Source: Pseudomonas sp. B21-048
GTDB taxonomy: Bacteria; Pseudomonadota; Gammaproteobacteria; Pseudomonadales; Pseudomonadaceae
Length of the DNA stretch: 64,000 nucleotides
Assembly (NCBI RefSeq): GCF_024748615.1
Contig: NZ_CP087168.1
Location: forward strand, 2,666,001 to 2,730,000
Direction: 5' to 3'
Shown here: in pieces, positions 27,846 through 38,525 of the stretch
How the letters are laid out: each line of letters starts with the position of its first letter
Position numbering within the stretch: the first letter of the stretch is position 1
The notes under the pieces: generated by a model
Seen by the model: the letters and a program-made list of their open reading frames with translations, nothing else
Databases searched by the model: none
Told to the model about the DNA's origin: nothing
Translations under genes and position numbers: made by a program

Positions 27846-29405
27846 ATGCTGAGCACTGGATCTGCAAGTCCACCTCTTGCCCTATTGGAAATGCGCTCTA
27901 TTTCTAAGTCATTCAATGGGATACGCGTCCTGCATGACATCGACCTCAGTATTTTCCCAGGACAAATCCACGCGCTAATGGGCGAAAACGGCGCTGGAAA
28001 ATCCACGCTGATGAAAATACTGTCGGGGGCCTATACAGCCGACAGTGGCACTATCCGAATCGATGGATGCGATATTAAAAGCTATGGCCTGAACGATGCG
28101 AAGCGCCATGGCATTTCAGTTATCTATCAAGAACTTAGCTTGTGCGCGAATATGACCGTGGTCGAGAATATCTACCTCGGTAGAGAAATTCGTCGATGTG
28201 GGGTTGTAAACCATAAGGCAATGACCGAAGGCGCGCAGGTTGTGTTAAAGCGACTTGGCGTCACATTTGATCCGCACGCGCTGGTCGGTACATTGTCGAT
28301 CGCCGACCAACAACTGGTTGAAATCGCCCGGGCAATTCATGCCGACACACGAATCCTGGTGATGGATGAGCCTACAACACCGCTATCTTCAAAAGAGACT
28401 GAAAGTCTATTTATATTGATTCGGCAATTACGGGCTGATGGCGTCGCGATCATCTATATCAGCCATCGAATGGCTGAGATATACGCATTGTCCGATTGTG
28501 TTTCGGTACTCCGAGACGGTCATTACGTAGGTTCGCTGGATCGTGCCACGCTATCAGCTGAAACCTTAGTCCGGATGATGGTTGGCCGTGATGTTTCCGG
28601 TTTCTATGCCCATGAGCGTCCTTCGTGTTCTTATGAACAACCGATACTACGTGTTCGTAATCTTACAGATGGCTTCAATATTAAAAATTGCAGTTTCGAT
28701 CTGTATGCCGGCGAGATTCTTGGAATTGCAGGGCTGGTAGGCTCCGGAAGAACTGAACTTGCCCGACTCATCGCCGGTGTCGATGCGTACTCAGGTGGTC
28801 AGATTGAAATGGATGGCGAAGTTGTAGTCATACGCTCTCCTCGCGATGCAGGTAATGCAGGCATCGCCTATCTAACAGAAGACCGCAAAGCGCTGGGTCT
28901 TTTTCTCGACATGAGTGTTCACGACAATATCAATGTATCTGTTTTGGGAAGAGATGCTCTATTTCCGGGTTTTGTGAGCCGAGCAGCCGGAACTGGACGC
29001 ACCAAACAAGCCATTGAAGCACTCAATATCAAAGCATCCTCAAATATCAATGTCGGAGCGTTGTCTGGAGGCAACCAGCAAAAGGTTTTGCTGGCTCGTC
29101 TGCTTGAGATGAAACCCAGGGTATTGTTCCTCGACGAGCCTACTTCGGGTGTAGACATTGGAGCCAAAACAGAAATATATAAAATAATCCATGCATTGGC
29201 CGCATCTGGCGTTTGTGTAGTGGTGATTTCAAGTGAACTACCAGAGATCGTTGGAATTGCTGATCGTGTGTTGGTCATGTGTGAAGGAAAACTTGTCACG
29301 GAACTCGGTGGCCACAGCGGTCTTGATATCACACCTGAAACCATTATTGCATTTGCCACAGGCAGCGACAGGTTGACTCTAGCCAACGGAGATTTAGTCC
29401 AATGA
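27846..29405 (+). CDS. Sugar ABC transporter, double ATP-binding protein (RbsA type)
   Basis: A 519-residue protein with two ABC domains. Domain 1 has Walker [10 protein letters not shown], signature-region [14 protein letters not shown] and Walker [15 protein letters not shown]; domain 2 has a degenerate Walker A (GLVGSGRTE), signature [14 protein letters not shown] and [14 protein letters not shown]. This pattern belongs to the ribose/xylose/fructose class of sugar importers. AAGGAG stands ahead of the ATG at 27846. The stop overlaps the permease start (ATGA). The product energises the permease and the periplasmic binder encoded next. Confidence 0.93.
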   Translation: MLSTGSASPPLALLEMRSISKSFNGIRVLHDIDLSIFPGQIHALMGENGAGKSTLMKILSGAYTADSGTIRIDGCDIKSYGLNDAKRHGISVIYQELSLCANMTVVENIYLGREIRRCGVVNHKAMTEGAQVVLKRLGVTFDPHALVGTLSIADQQLVEIARAIHADTRILVMDEPTTPLSSKETESLFILIRQLRADGVAIIYISHRMAEIYALSDCVSVLRDGHYVGSLDRATLSAETLVRMMVGRDVSGFYAHERPSCSYEQPILRVRNLTDGFNIKNCSFDLYAGEILGIAGLVGSGRTELARLIAGVDAYSGGQIEMDGEVVVIRSPRDAGNAGIAYLTEDRKALGLFLDMSVHDNINVSVLGRDALFPGFVSRAAGTGRTKQAIEALNIKASSNINVGALSGGNQQKVLLARLLEMKPRVLFLDEPTSGVDIGAKTEIYKIIHALAASGVCVVVISSELPEIVGIADRVLVMCEGKLVTELGGHSGLDITPETIIAFATGSDRLTLANGDLVQ

Positions 29406-30424
29406 CGTCCCCACTGCAACAAAAAGTAGTAAGTGACTTCACCACACCTGGTGTACGAAACATCGTTGGCGCTACCGCGCAGGATAAAATGCGCCAACTG
29501 ATGAGGGTGGCAGGTATGCTGCCCGTCTTGTTGCTCCTTTGTGTGGGCTTTAGCCTGATGAGCGAGAATTTTCTCTCGGTTCAGAATTTTTCAATCATTA
29601 GTCAACAAGCTTCTATCAATGTGGTATTGGCATCAGGTTTAACTTTCGTGATCTTGACAGGTGGAATCGATCTTTCGGTTGGTTCGATTCTGGCTGTTTC
29701 CGCAGTAGTGGCACTATTGGTATCGCAAGTTCCCGGGTTTTCTTCCCTGGCGATCGCTGCGGGACTTGGGGTCGGACTGCTGCTAGGGCTCGTCAATGGA
29801 GCATTGGTCGCTTTCGGGAAGCTACCGGCATTTATAGTCACGCTGGGCGGATTGACTGCGATGCGTGGAATCGCACGCCTCATCGGCGAAGACAAAACGG
29901 TTTTCAATCCCGATCTATCGTTTGCCTATATTGGTAACGATACGTTGTTCGGGGTGCCATGGCTGGTGGTAATCGCGATGGTAGTGGTTACTCTTTCGTG
30001 GCTTATTCTTCGACGTACGGTTTTAGGCGTCCAAATTTACGCAGTGGGTGGCAATCCCGAGGCCGCACGGTTATCGGGAATCAAGGTCTGGAAAGTCCTG
30101 TTATTTGTTTATGCTTTATCCGGTTTGTTGGCGGGTGTGGGGGCCATCATGACTTCCGCTCGCCTGATGGCTGCTAACGGACTGCAAATGGGACAGTCCT
30201 ATGAGCTCGACGCTATCGCAGCCGTTATCCTGGGGGGCACACGTTTCACAGGAGGCGTCGGCACCATCGTCGGTACGCTAATTGGCGCCTTGATTATCGC
30301 TACACTTTCCAACGGCCTGATATTGCTAGGCGTTTCGGATATCTGGCAATACATCATCAAAGGTGTCGTCATTATTGGGGCGGTAGCACTCGATCGCTTT
30401 CGACAGACCGGCGCACGCACCTGA
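29402..30424 (+). CDS. Sugar ABC transporter permease (RbsC type)
   Basis: A 340-residue inner-membrane permease with about 9-10 hydrophobic segments. The family motif [20 protein letters not shown] and the later [20 protein letters not shown] with the EAA-like loop [11 protein letters not shown] place it in the ribose/fructose/xylose branch. Translationally coupled to the ATPase gene by a 4-base overlap. Confidence 0.93.
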   Translation: MTSPLQQKVVSDFTTPGVRNIVGATAQDKMRQLMRVAGMLPVLLLLCVGFSLMSENFLSVQNFSIISQQASINVVLASGLTFVILTGGIDLSVGSILAVSAVVALLVSQVPGFSSLAIAAGLGVGLLLGLVNGALVAFGKLPAFIVTLGGLTAMRGIARLIGEDKTVFNPDLSFAYIGNDTLFGVPWLVVIAMVVVTLSWLILRRTVLGVQIYAVGGNPEAARLSGIKVWKVLLFVYALSGLLAGVGAIMTSARLMAANGLQMGQSYELDAIAAVILGGTRFTGGVGTIVGTLIGALIIATLSNGLILLGVSDIWQYIIKGVVIIGAVALDRFRQTGART

Positions 30425-30473
30425 ATCATATAAAAATCACCCACCCACACTCCAATAACAAGAGGCAGTCCCC

Positions 30474-31403
30474 ATGAAAAAAATAATATTTACCGCTGTT
30501 TGTGCACTACTGACATTTAGCACCGCTCAAGCACGAGAGTTGAAATCCGTCGGGATAACTGTTGGCTCGCTGGGAAATCCTTATTTTGTAGCGATGGTCA
30601 ATGGCGCCAAAGCGCAGGCACTGAATATTAATCCAAATGCAAAATTCACGTCGGTCTCGGCCGATTACGATTTAAATAAGCAGTTTACTCAGATCGATAA
30701 CTTCATTTCATCGGGCGTAGATTTGATTCTTGTCAATGCCGTCGACCCTGTCGCCATCGCACCTGCGATTGCGAAAGCGAGAAAGGCAGGCATAGTGGTT
30801 GTGGGTGTCGATGTCATGGTGCAAGGTGCAAACGCCACGGTACAGACAGATAACGTCGAAGCCGGCAGGATTGCATGTCAGTACATTTCTGAGAAGCTGG
30901 GTGGCAAGGGTAACGTTATTATTCAGAACGGTACGCAAACTTCAGCAGTCCTGGATCGTGTCAATGGTTGTAAGAGTGTTTTCGCACAGGCACCGGATAT
31001 CAAGGTACTGTCCGATAATCAGGATGCCAAAGGCTCGCGCGAAGGTGGCTACAGCGTGATGCAAGGCGACCTCACTCGCTTTGCAAAAGTCGACGCAGTG
31101 TTTGCTATTAATGATCCTCAGGCCATAGGTGCAGACCTGGCAGCAAAACAACTTAAGCGTAAAGGCATCATTATCGCATCGGTGGATGGGGCTCCCGATA
31201 TAGAGACAGCACTCAAAAGCGATACGCAGATCCAGGCCTCTGCCTCTCAGTCTCCTTGGGGCCAAGCAAAACAGGCCGTAACGATGGGTAACGACCTGTT
31301 GAATGGGAAATCTTTGGAAAGCACAATGGTACTGCTTCAACCCTCACTTGTAACCCGGACGAATGTGACGGAATACAAAGGCTGGCAAGCGATCACTGAG
31401 TAA
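30474..31403 (+). CDS. Sugar ABC transporter periplasmic binding protein (RbsB/FrcB type)
   Basis: A 309-residue exported binding protein with a signal peptide cut after about STAQA (residue 20). The mature part has the ribose-binding family pattern: VGITVGSLGNPYFVAMVNGA, DNFISSGVDLILVNAVDPVA, GIVVVGVDV, and VFAINDPQAIGADLAAKQ. A rhizobial fructose binder (FrcB) and RbsB share this fold; the fructokinase and FrcK-like neighbours favour fructose. Confidence 0.92.
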   Translation: MKKIIFTAVCALLTFSTAQARELKSVGITVGSLGNPYFVAMVNGAKAQALNINPNAKFTSVSADYDLNKQFTQIDNFISSGVDLILVNAVDPVAIAPAIAKARKAGIVVVGVDVMVQGANATVQTDNVEAGRIACQYISEKLGGKGNVIIQNGTQTSAVLDRVNGCKSVFAQAPDIKVLSDNQDAKGSREGGYSVMQGDLTRFAKVDAVFAINDPQAIGADLAAKQLKRKGIIIASVDGAPDIETALKSDTQIQASASQSPWGQAKQAVTMGNDLLNGKSLESTMVLLQPSLVTRTNVTEYKGWQAITE

Positions 31404-31459
31404 TAAGCGGTTGAGTCAAATGGCATAGGGATATCTAGCCATCTCTGAAATGGGGTAAT

Positions 31460-31485
31460 GGCTGCTACGGATATTCGTAGTAGCC
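31460..31485 (+). terminator. Hairpin after the binding-protein gene
   Basis: GGCTGCTACG / CGTAGTAGCC, a 10-bp stem with one G-T pair and a 6-base loop, 57 bases after the stop. It is followed by AAAAACGCTCGTTTT, not a classic T-run, so it may be a partial terminator or a 3' stabiliser that raises binding-protein mRNA levels. Confidence 0.4.
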
Positions 31486-31598
31486 AAAAACGCTCGTTTT
31501 AATGATCCTCCGCTGGCTCAAGTCAAGTATCAGGCCCAAAGATGTGCTTCAAGCATCTTGGAAACTTCCTCGGTCCGCCTGCTGACGAGAAATTTGGC

Positions 31599-32258
31599 AT
31601 GTTTTCCAACACAAACACATTGGTAAGCGTAGCGCTACTTGACTACGTTAAGGCTCTGTCTGGTAATCGAATTGTCGTTGCGCTAGCGGGGCCGCCTGGT
31701 GCTGGTAAGTCCACCGTCTCCGAGGCCTTGGTAGAGGCCCTTAATAGTATTGAGCCGGGGAGCGCAGCGGTCATTCCCGGGGATGGCTTTCATTACGATG
31801 ATGCGGTTCTTGGATCCTTGAACCTTTTAGATCGTAAGGGTTCCCCCGATACATTCGATGTGGGTGGCTTCAGAAGTCTGCTGCTGCGGCTTCGTGCGAA
31901 CAACGAGCCGACGGTTGCCGTCCCGGTATTCGATCGACACCTGGAGATATCCCGTGCTGCAGGACGATTGATTTCCTCTGACGTGAAATATCTCGTCGTG
32001 GAAGGAAACTACCTTCTATTAAACCTTGAGCCATGGTCGTCTTTAAGAGACTGTTTTGACGCCACCATCATGCTGCAGGTTGACCGTAAAACCCTGCAGA
32101 CGCGGCTGCTTGATCGATGGCGATCATTCGGGTTCGATGAGTCTACTGCCTGTGAAAAAATTCGTCGCAACGACCTTCCGAATGCCGAGCTTGTAATGTC
32201 GGCCAGCAGTAAAGCTGACTTCATGATCACAGACAAAGAACCCACTTCCCCTCCTTGA
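31599..32258 (+). CDS. P-loop kinase/NTPase of the FrcK/uridine-kinase-like type
   Basis: A ~219-residue P-loop protein with Walker A LAGPPGAGKSTVSEAL, GDGFHYDDAVL, a YLVVEGNYLLLN segment and LQTRLLDRW, the pattern of the uridine kinase / pantothenate kinase-like group that includes FrcK, which accompanies the frc fructose transporter of rhizobia. The start at 31599 is preferred; the open frame extends to 31542. Role unclear: a sugar kinase or a regulator of the transporter. Confidence 0.8.
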   Translation: MFSNTNTLVSVALLDYVKALSGNRIVVALAGPPGAGKSTVSEALVEALNSIEPGSAAVIPGDGFHYDDAVLGSLNLLDRKGSPDTFDVGGFRSLLLRLRANNEPTVAVPVFDRHLEISRAAGRLISSDVKYLVVEGNYLLLNLEPWSSLRDCFDATIMLQVDRKTLQTRLLDRWRSFGFDESTACEKIRRNDLPNAELVMSASSKADFMITDKEPTSPP

Positions 32259-32419
32259 GATAATCATGCTTATCCGGAGGGGACGACGGTCACTTTCTGC
32301 TTGTTCACTGGCCGTATTGTGCGAGCGCTGTGCCAGTCTCGTCAGTGAAACCTTACCCGTCGCAGCCAATGTGGCTGCCTATCAACAACCAATAGCGAAC
32401 CTTTAAAGAGCAAACGATT

Positions 32420-33358
32420 ATGTATCTGGTATGTGGTGAAGCGCTGTTCGATTTCTTTAGTGAAAACGATCCCGAAGCTCAAGCTTCAAAAGTAAATTAC
32501 AAGGCCATTGCCGGCGGTTCACCGTTCAATGTCGCCGTCGGACTGCGACGCCTGGGTGTCGACGTGGCGCTGTTTTGCGGGTTGTCCACCGACTACCTGG
32601 GCCGGCGTTTACAGCAAGTATTGCGGGAGGAGGGCGTGCGCTTGAACTATCTTCAGGACTTCGACGCACCGACCACCCTTGCCATGGTCGCCGTGGGTGC
32701 CGATGGCTCGCCGCATTACAGCTTTCGCGGCGAAGGCTGCGCGGATCGCCAGCTGTTGCTGAGCCATTTGCCTGAGTTAGGCGCTGAGGTGCGCGGATTG
32801 CATATTGGCTCGTACTCGTTGGTGGTGCAGCCGATTGCCGATACGCTGCTGGCTCTGGTTTACCGGGAAAGTGGCAAACGCCTGATCAGCCTCGACCCCA
32901 ACGTGCGACTCAACCCAGAACCGAATATCGAATTGTGGCGCGAACGGATCGGCACTCTGGTCGAACATGCCGATCTGATCAAGGTCAGTGACGAAGACCT
33001 GAATCTGCTCTACCCCGAGTGTGATGCGCAGAGCGTGATCGAGGGCTGGCTGGAACACCGCTGCCAACTGGTATTCCTCACCCGTGGCGGTCAGGGCGCG
33101 ACAGTTTTCAGCCGCCGCCATGGCACTTGGTCGGTGCCGGCCCATCGCGTGGTGATGGTCGATACCGTAGGCGCCGGCGACACCTTCCAAGCGGCATTGA
33201 TCGCTTGGCTGACGGAGCAGCAGCTGGATTCGGTGGAGGGCTTACAACGCTTGAGCCGTGAACAGATCGACGCAATGCTCACTTTTGCCGTCAGTGCCGC
33301 AGCCCAGACCTGCGGTAAAACCGGGCCAGACTTACCTTTTCGGCATCAGTTGGATTGA
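32420..33358 (+). CDS. Fructokinase (PfkB family)
   Basis: A 312-residue ribokinase-family sugar kinase. Seen are CGEALFDFF, IAGGSPFNVAVGLRRLGVDV (PfkB signature 1), SLDPNVRLN, KVSDEDLNLLYP and signature 2 DTVGAGDTFQAALIAW with the catalytic Asp of GAGD. Sequence style resembles the fructokinases of Pseudomonas sugar/mannitol operons. It turns free fructose into F6P, which pgi then isomerises. Its GC content is visibly higher than the adjacent ABC genes, so the module may be assembled from parts of different origin. Confidence 0.88.
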   Translation: MYLVCGEALFDFFSENDPEAQASKVNYKAIAGGSPFNVAVGLRRLGVDVALFCGLSTDYLGRRLQQVLREEGVRLNYLQDFDAPTTLAMVAVGADGSPHYSFRGEGCADRQLLLSHLPELGAEVRGLHIGSYSLVVQPIADTLLALVYRESGKRLISLDPNVRLNPEPNIELWRERIGTLVEHADLIKVSDEDLNLLYPECDAQSVIEGWLEHRCQLVFLTRGGQGATVFSRRHGTWSVPAHRVVMVDTVGAGDTFQAALIAWLTEQQLDSVEGLQRLSREQIDAMLTFAVSAAAQTCGKTGPDLPFRHQLD

Positions 33359-33635
33359 TATCTGGTCAGGATTGTTTCGTCGGCATTGCAGTCGTCGCGG
33401 GCATCCGAAATAGCTGAGAACGAGCTTCGTCGGTACCTGAGCATATCGTCTACAACGTTGGCGAGGAGGATGTAGGCGGGGGGCGCCTAAGCGTCGTGGC
33501 GTCGCCATCGCTGAAAAACTGAAGATGGTGTCTCGGTCGGGCAGCTGCTGCCACAGCATTGGCCTGACTTCTCAACGTGAGGGCGCTTTTGCATTAGAAT
33601 GACCGCTCAACTCATATGGAACAGGACTGATCCGA

Positions 33636-34043
33636 ATGGAAGCGCGAGCCATTTTTTCCGCCAAGAATTTCAAACCAACGGACCTGATCCTCACGCCCGA
33701 AATTACAACAGGCTTACCCGTGTCGATCAGCTCCATGGAAAAGTCCTATACAGGCGCTATCGATGGTATTTCTTCAACAGCCTTTACCGCGGCGTTCGAC
33801 CAAGCGTCAAGAAGGGGTAGCTACATCGCGATGGAGAGCTTCAAAGGTACGGTGAATGGGGTAGAGGGTTCCTTTAACTTCATTCATTCCGCCTCCACTA
33901 CCGGAACTGATCGTGCAGATGAGTTTTTCTGCATCGTTGGAGGCAGTGGTACGGAGGGTTTGAAAGGGATCTCAGGGTCAGGAGGGATCACAATTGACAC
34001 CGATGGAACGCACCATATTTGGTTCAATTACCACCTCGAATAA
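33636..34043 (+). CDS. DUF3224 domain-containing protein
   Basis: A 135-residue cytoplasmic beta-barrel-like protein matching the DUF3224 pattern: GAIDGISSTAFTAAFDQA, YIAMESFKGTVNGVEGSFNF and FCIVGGSGTEGLKGISGSGG. The fold is related to allene-oxide-cyclase-like barrels; function is unknown. AGGA precedes the ATG. Monocistronic. Confidence 0.8.
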   Translation: MEARAIFSAKNFKPTDLILTPEITTGLPVSISSMEKSYTGAIDGISSTAFTAAFDQASRRGSYIAMESFKGTVNGVEGSFNFIHSASTTGTDRADEFFCIVGGSGTEGLKGISGSGGITIDTDGTHHIWFNYHLE

Positions 34044-34071
34044 GGCTGTAACAAGCCGTAAAGAGCACCGC

Positions 34072-34089
34072 CCCTGATGCGCATCAGGG
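34072..34089 (+). terminator. Weak hairpin after the DUF3224 gene
   Basis: CCCTGATGC / GCATCAGGG with no loop, 29 bases after the stop, inside a slightly longer imperfect stem (CACC ... GGTG). No strong T-run follows. Confidence 0.35.
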
Positions 34090-34333
34090 AGGTGTCTTCA
34101 CTAGGTGCTTACCGTGGTTTTGCCGGACGCAGACGATGATTTTGATTATTGAAGGTAAACGGCTACCTTACCCTGGACACGGGCCAGCGCGCGGGGCTTT
34201 TTCCTTGAAGCGAAAACATAAAGCACTGGAATCAATCGTTCAAAAGCGCTCCACTCGATTCGCGTAGTCGCGCCAAGCGGTTCCAGCGAACGAACAGGGC
34301 AAAAAAAACCGTATATCAATCGTTATGTGAAAA

Positions 34334-34942
34334 ATGAATCGTCCGCTGTTTGTTTCTCTAGATGGGCCCAAGGGAACCGGCAAAACCACACTGTTGGAAG
34401 CCATTACGAAAGCGCTAAGGGCAGACAACAAAAAGGTGATCCGACTTTGCGAGAAAAAAAGCGATCCCTTTAGGGGGGAAACAATGACCCTCGTGAACAA
34501 ACTTGTCAGAAACCCCACCCGGGATTTGGAGTTGAGGGTTTGTGAGCGCTTCGCTGATAGCCGTACCTGGATTTCCCAACACGTACTGGCTAAGCAGCCA
34601 CCAGACAGCATCATCTTGATCGATCGCTGGTACCCCTCTGATGCCGCGTTCCGCCGGATAGTCCCGTTTGCAGAGATTCTACAGTTGAACATTGATCGAA
34701 ACGTGCGAGTGCCAGACCTGCATGTCGGGGTTGTCACCGTCCCTGATATTTCTTGGGCGAGGGCAGCGGCACGACGGCGCGGGCTGAGCAGTACTGTGAT
34801 CCATAAGCTGGAAGAACATGTCGCTTGTAGCGAGGCGTTCGAGCGAGCAATTGCAGATCACGGCTGGGTTCTATGCCGTAATGAAGGCACGATCGAAGAC
34901 GCAACGATGCAGGTGATTTCTGAGATCTATAGAGTCCTTTGA
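34334..34942 (+). CDS. Thymidylate kinase-like P-loop protein
   Basis: A 202-residue protein with Walker A LDGPKGTGKTTLLEAI and the DR-motif ILIDRWYPSDAAFRRI, plus a lid-like ARAAARRRGLS. This is the dTMP kinase-like superfamily. The true tmk normally lies with holB, which is absent, so this is probably a nucleotide or deoxynucleoside kinase paralogue. AT-richer surroundings, monocistronic. Confidence 0.75.
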   Translation: MNRPLFVSLDGPKGTGKTTLLEAITKALRADNKKVIRLCEKKSDPFRGETMTLVNKLVRNPTRDLELRVCERFADSRTWISQHVLAKQPPDSIILIDRWYPSDAAFRRIVPFAEILQLNIDRNVRVPDLHVGVVTVPDISWARAAARRRGLSSTVIHKLEEHVACSEAFERAIADHGWVLCRNEGTIEDATMQVISEIYRVL

Positions 34943-35199
34943 TGCCCCGTAGGCGAAGTTCGCTGCGCCCAAGGACAAGGTCCCCCTGATATCACCCGCG
35001 ATTTTGCCCGTTGCTCTACAGGCCCCGGAAGGGACTGAATATTCTATGCCCGTCGTGATCGCTGTAATCGCCAAGCGGTTCTTGCGGGACGGAGAACGCG
35101 GGGACGAAATGAAGTCCAGGCTTTATGCGGCAGCACCACCTGATTTATCGGTAAGCTACGTTTTTCGCTCGCTGTAAATCCACTCCTAACCACACCCTG

Positions 35200-36066
35200 A
35201 TGACCAATATGCTTGACTGGGACAGCCTCCGTTTTTTCTTTGCCTTTGTTCATGAGGGCTCCTTAGCCGCTGCGGCTCGCTCGCTGGGGGTGGAGCACGC
35301 GACTGTGGCTCGCCGAATAGCTGCCCTTGAAGCCTCTTTGGACATGAAGCTGGTAGATCGTAGGGGCCGTGTCTACCAACTGACCGAGGAGGGTGTAAGG
35401 GTAGGTGAATATGCAGCGCAGATGGAGTCTGCGTCACTTGCGCTCAGGCGATTTGCTGACGGGGGAGAAAGCCGTGTTGAGGGTGTGGTGATCTTGTCTG
35501 CACCTCCTGCATACCTCGGAACGTTGGTAGCTCGGCGACTTGGGGTATTGCGCGAGCGTTATCCCCGGTTGCAGCTGACGCTCGTCGGGGCCAAGTCCAC
35601 TGCGTCGTTGGCAAGGAAAGAAACCGATATTGCCATTACCTTCAGCAGGCCGGATGAACAGAGTATCGTCGCCAAAAGTCTCGGCTCCTTGCGTTTTTAC
35701 CCTCATGCTAGCGAGGACTACATTAGCCAACGTGAACCTGAAGCGTTCGAGTTCATAGGCTACGACCGTAGCATGGGCGATTCGGTACAGCAGCAATGGC
35801 TCCTGGATCGGCTGGAAGGAAGACCGCTTTCCGTCACCAGCAACGATCTGCGCATCCAGGCATTAGCTGCCGTAGGCAATGCTGGCATAGTTTTCCTTCC
35901 GGATTTTTTAGGCAAAGAATATGGGCTGGCAAGGGTAGATATGGATCACACACCGCTGGAGCTACCCATCTGGCTCGCGTTTCATGAAGATTTACGCAGC
36001 TCTCTAAAAATCCGGGCAGTGCTTGATTTCATCATGGAGGGATTAGTGCAGGCACAGGGGCTGTGA
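35200..36066 (+). CDS. LysR-type transcriptional regulator
   Basis: A 288-residue LysR protein: N-terminal HTH WDSLRFFFAFVHEGSLAAAA, GVEHATVARRIAALEASLDM, then a substrate-binding-like domain. The subgroup with LDWDSLRFF and VARRIAALE often acts on adjacent transporter or redox genes. The MFS gene starts about 105 bases downstream on the same strand and is its likely target. Confidence 0.88.
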   Translation: MTNMLDWDSLRFFFAFVHEGSLAAAARSLGVEHATVARRIAALEASLDMKLVDRRGRVYQLTEEGVRVGEYAAQMESASLALRRFADGGESRVEGVVILSAPPAYLGTLVARRLGVLRERYPRLQLTLVGAKSTASLARKETDIAITFSRPDEQSIVAKSLGSLRFYPHASEDYISQREPEAFEFIGYDRSMGDSVQQQWLLDRLEGRPLSVTSNDLRIQALAAVGNAGIVFLPDFLGKEYGLARVDMDHTPLELPIWLAFHEDLRSSLKIRAVLDFIMEGLVQAQGL

Positions 36067-36171
36067 ATTTTTTCACATCCGCTTTGTGACTTTGATGAAT
36101 GGGCCATCACGAAACATGTCTCTACTCTGGGCTCCGAATTGAATTCCTGCCACTGAGAGGCCCTTCACCAA

Positions 36172-37380
36172 ATGAGCAGTTCCCATCCCATACAAAGCTC
36201 AATGGCTGTGTACCGTACAGCGTGGATCGTGACCGCGATTTTTATACTTTCAAATGCCGCTACGCCACTCTACAGCTTTTGGCAGCAGTCCCTCGGCTTC
36301 GCGTCGGGAGTGCTAACCGTAATTTTTGCCTGCTACATCATCGGTCTTCTTCTAACGCTCACCGTCGCTGGGCAGCTGTCCGACCACTACGGGCGCAAAG
36401 CCTTGCTTCTACCCTGTGTGGGGCTGGCTATCATTGCAGCGATTCTGTTCGACCAAGCGCACAGCATCGGCGTCTTGATGCTCGCACGCTTCCTCACCGG
36501 CGTTTCGGTGGGCCTCGTTGTATCTGGGGGTATGGCGAATGTCGTCGAGCATGCTCAGCCTCATCGCAAGCATTTTGCTTCGCTAATGGCATCTGTCGCG
36601 ATGGTGGCCGGAGCGGGCACCGGGCCGCTATTGGCAGGGGTCGTTGCGCAATATCTTCCGAACCCGATCCACACAGTCTTCCGAGTGGAAATCGCGATTT
36701 TGTGCATGGCACTCCTAGCGTTACTCAATCAAAAGAACCAGAAGCTTGGGGGCGGTACGTTTAAACCACACTTGCCCACCGTCGCTAAGGAAAACCTCGG
36801 CATCGTGCTATTGGGGATAGCGTTCTTCGGCCCTGGAATAACTTCGACATCATTCATCTTGTCGCTCGGCCCCAAGCTGATAGCGACTTTTCTAGGCGTG
36901 AATAGTCCCCTTGTCACGGGTTGTATGGCCTTTTCAATGTTCCTCGTCGCCGTGGGCGTGCAGTTTGGGGCGAAGCGATACAGCGGCCGTACCGTGTTTT
37001 CGCTTAGCGGGATCGGCACTGTCTTCTCAATGATTTTCGTGTGGATCGCACTGAAAACCGGTTCCGCTCCATGGCTGATCGTTTCCGCCTTGTTGGCAGG
37101 CGCCGGTCAAGGATTGGGCCAGTTAGGTGGACTGACCCTTATTGCTGACCGCGTGCCTGCGCAGCGCAGAGCCGAGGCCAACGCAGTGTTCAACATGGGG
37201 GGTTATGTGCCCGCTGGGGTGATCCCGGTGTTAACAGGTTACTTGATCGACTTTTGGGGGCTGAGCATTGGAGTAAGCTTGCTTGCGCTCATTATCGCGA
37301 GTCTTGCTTCTTTGGCGCTCATGCAGCTTTGGAGGCACGTTCCCGAGCAAAGTCAAACGCGTAGATGCGGCGAGGCTTAA
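36172..37380 (+). CDS. MFS transporter
   Basis: A 402-residue major facilitator protein with twelve predicted hydrophobic segments. The loop 2-3 motif A is GQLSDHYGRKALLLPCVG, and PLYSFWQQSLGF opens the protein. A likely drug or metabolite efflux pump; substrate unknown. Position after the LysR gene suggests local control. Confidence 0.87.
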   Translation: MSSSHPIQSSMAVYRTAWIVTAIFILSNAATPLYSFWQQSLGFASGVLTVIFACYIIGLLLTLTVAGQLSDHYGRKALLLPCVGLAIIAAILFDQAHSIGVLMLARFLTGVSVGLVVSGGMANVVEHAQPHRKHFASLMASVAMVAGAGTGPLLAGVVAQYLPNPIHTVFRVEIAILCMALLALLNQKNQKLGGGTFKPHLPTVAKENLGIVLLGIAFFGPGITSTSFILSLGPKLIATFLGVNSPLVTGCMAFSMFLVAVGVQFGAKRYSGRTVFSLSGIGTVFSMIFVWIALKTGSAPWLIVSALLAGAGQGLGQLGGLTLIADRVPAQRRAEANAVFNMGGYVPAGVIPVLTGYLIDFWGLSIGVSLLALIIASLASLALMQLWRHVPEQSQTRRCGEA

Positions 37381-37570
37381 CGAGCCCACTTATGTTGCAG
37401 CAGATCGATAATCTGACTGGCGTGCTGGGTTGGCAGATCTGGACTACGTTCAGGGATGCAGTCAAACCGCTCTTCGAGTTGTAGAGATAGCTTATGTCGC
37501 CGATCCATATAAATCAGCGGTTTGCATGCCAAGGCCACCCACGGCGGCCTTGTTCATTGCAGTGCGGTCG

Positions 37571-38479
37571 CTAGGGCAACAAAGCATAAACCTTGAACAG
37601 CTTCTTCACGATATCGTTGGTCCCGCCCAGGTATTTGTCGTAGGCCTTCTCGATGGCGCCCGAACGATAGGCTTCGCTCAAGGCCGTATCGACCAGCAGG
37701 CGGAAGTCCTCATCGTTGCGCTCCACGATCATGGCCACCGGGGCATACTCGAAGATGCGGTCCAGAAGCATCAGGTTCTTGGCAGTGTCGTCCTTGGCCA
37801 TTTCGTTTCTCAACAGCATGCGCTCGGAGAAGAAGGCATCAGCCTTGCCCTCGGCGACCAGTTTAATCCCTTCATCGTTGTTGGCCACGGTCACCAGCGA
37901 GGCGACCACGCCGAGCAGGCGCATCTGCTCGCGAATCCAGTCTTCGGTTACCCCACCCTCAATAGTGGCATAGATGTGGTTGGCCAGGCCGCGGTTGATG
38001 CTGGCACGCCAGGTCGGGCCGCTGTAGGCGACTTCGCCGTTGAGCACATTGAGCAGCGGCTCGGCGGCATCCTTGCGCACCACGACCGAAAGACCGGCGG
38101 TGTAGATCGGTATGGAGTAGCTGACCATCTTGCGCCGCTCCAGGGTCGCCGGTGTCGGCGTGCAAAGGATATCGACCTTGCCCAGATTCACGGCACTGGT
38201 CTCCTCGGCGACCTTGACGGGCTGATAGCGCAGTTGCAGGTCGGGCAGGCCCAGTTCGCTCTTGAGCTTGTCGGCGATCTTCAGGCACAGGTCGATGGCG
38301 TAGCCGCTGGCCTTGTCGCCTTCCTGCTTGCTGAAGGGGTCCATTTCTGGCAGGTAGCCTAGGGTGAAGGTGTGGCTGCTGCGCACGCGTTCAAGAGTGT
38401 TGGCGCCGGCCACTAGCGGCAGCGTCGAGAGCGCGAAGGCAAGCAGCAGGCTGGTGGTATTTGCAAATGGTACGTTCAT
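37571..38479 (-). CDS. Amino-acid-type ABC periplasmic binding protein
   Basis: A 302-residue exported binding protein (signal peptide to about residue 25, LVAGA) of the glutamate/aspartate class: FTLGYLPEMDPFSKQEGDKA, GYAIDLCLKIADKLK, KVDILCTPTPATLERRKMVS and a terminal VKKLFKVYALLP. AGGGA precedes the ATG. It is the last gene of the minus-strand decarboxylase/antiporter operon (47 bases after the potE stop) and has no permease or ATPase beside it. It may bind ornithine, lysine or arginine and supply a transporter elsewhere (inference). Confidence 0.85.
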   Translation of the reverse strand: MNVPFANTTSLLLAFALSTLPLVAGANTLERVRSSHTFTLGYLPEMDPFSKQEGDKASGYAIDLCLKIADKLKSELGLPDLQLRYQPVKVAEETSAVNLGKVDILCTPTPATLERRKMVSYSIPIYTAGLSVVVRKDAAEPLLNVLNGEVAYSGPTWRASINRGLANHIYATIEGGVTEDWIREQMRLLGVVASLVTVANNDEGIKLVAEGKADAFFSERMLLRNEMAKDDTAKNLMLLDRIFEYAPVAMIVERNDEDFRLLVDTALSEAYRSGAIEKAYDKYLGGTNDIVKKLFKVYALLP

Positions 38480-38525
38480 GTCTGGTATCCCTATGCAGAA
38501 GTCTGTGCAGTCCTGAATGCCACGC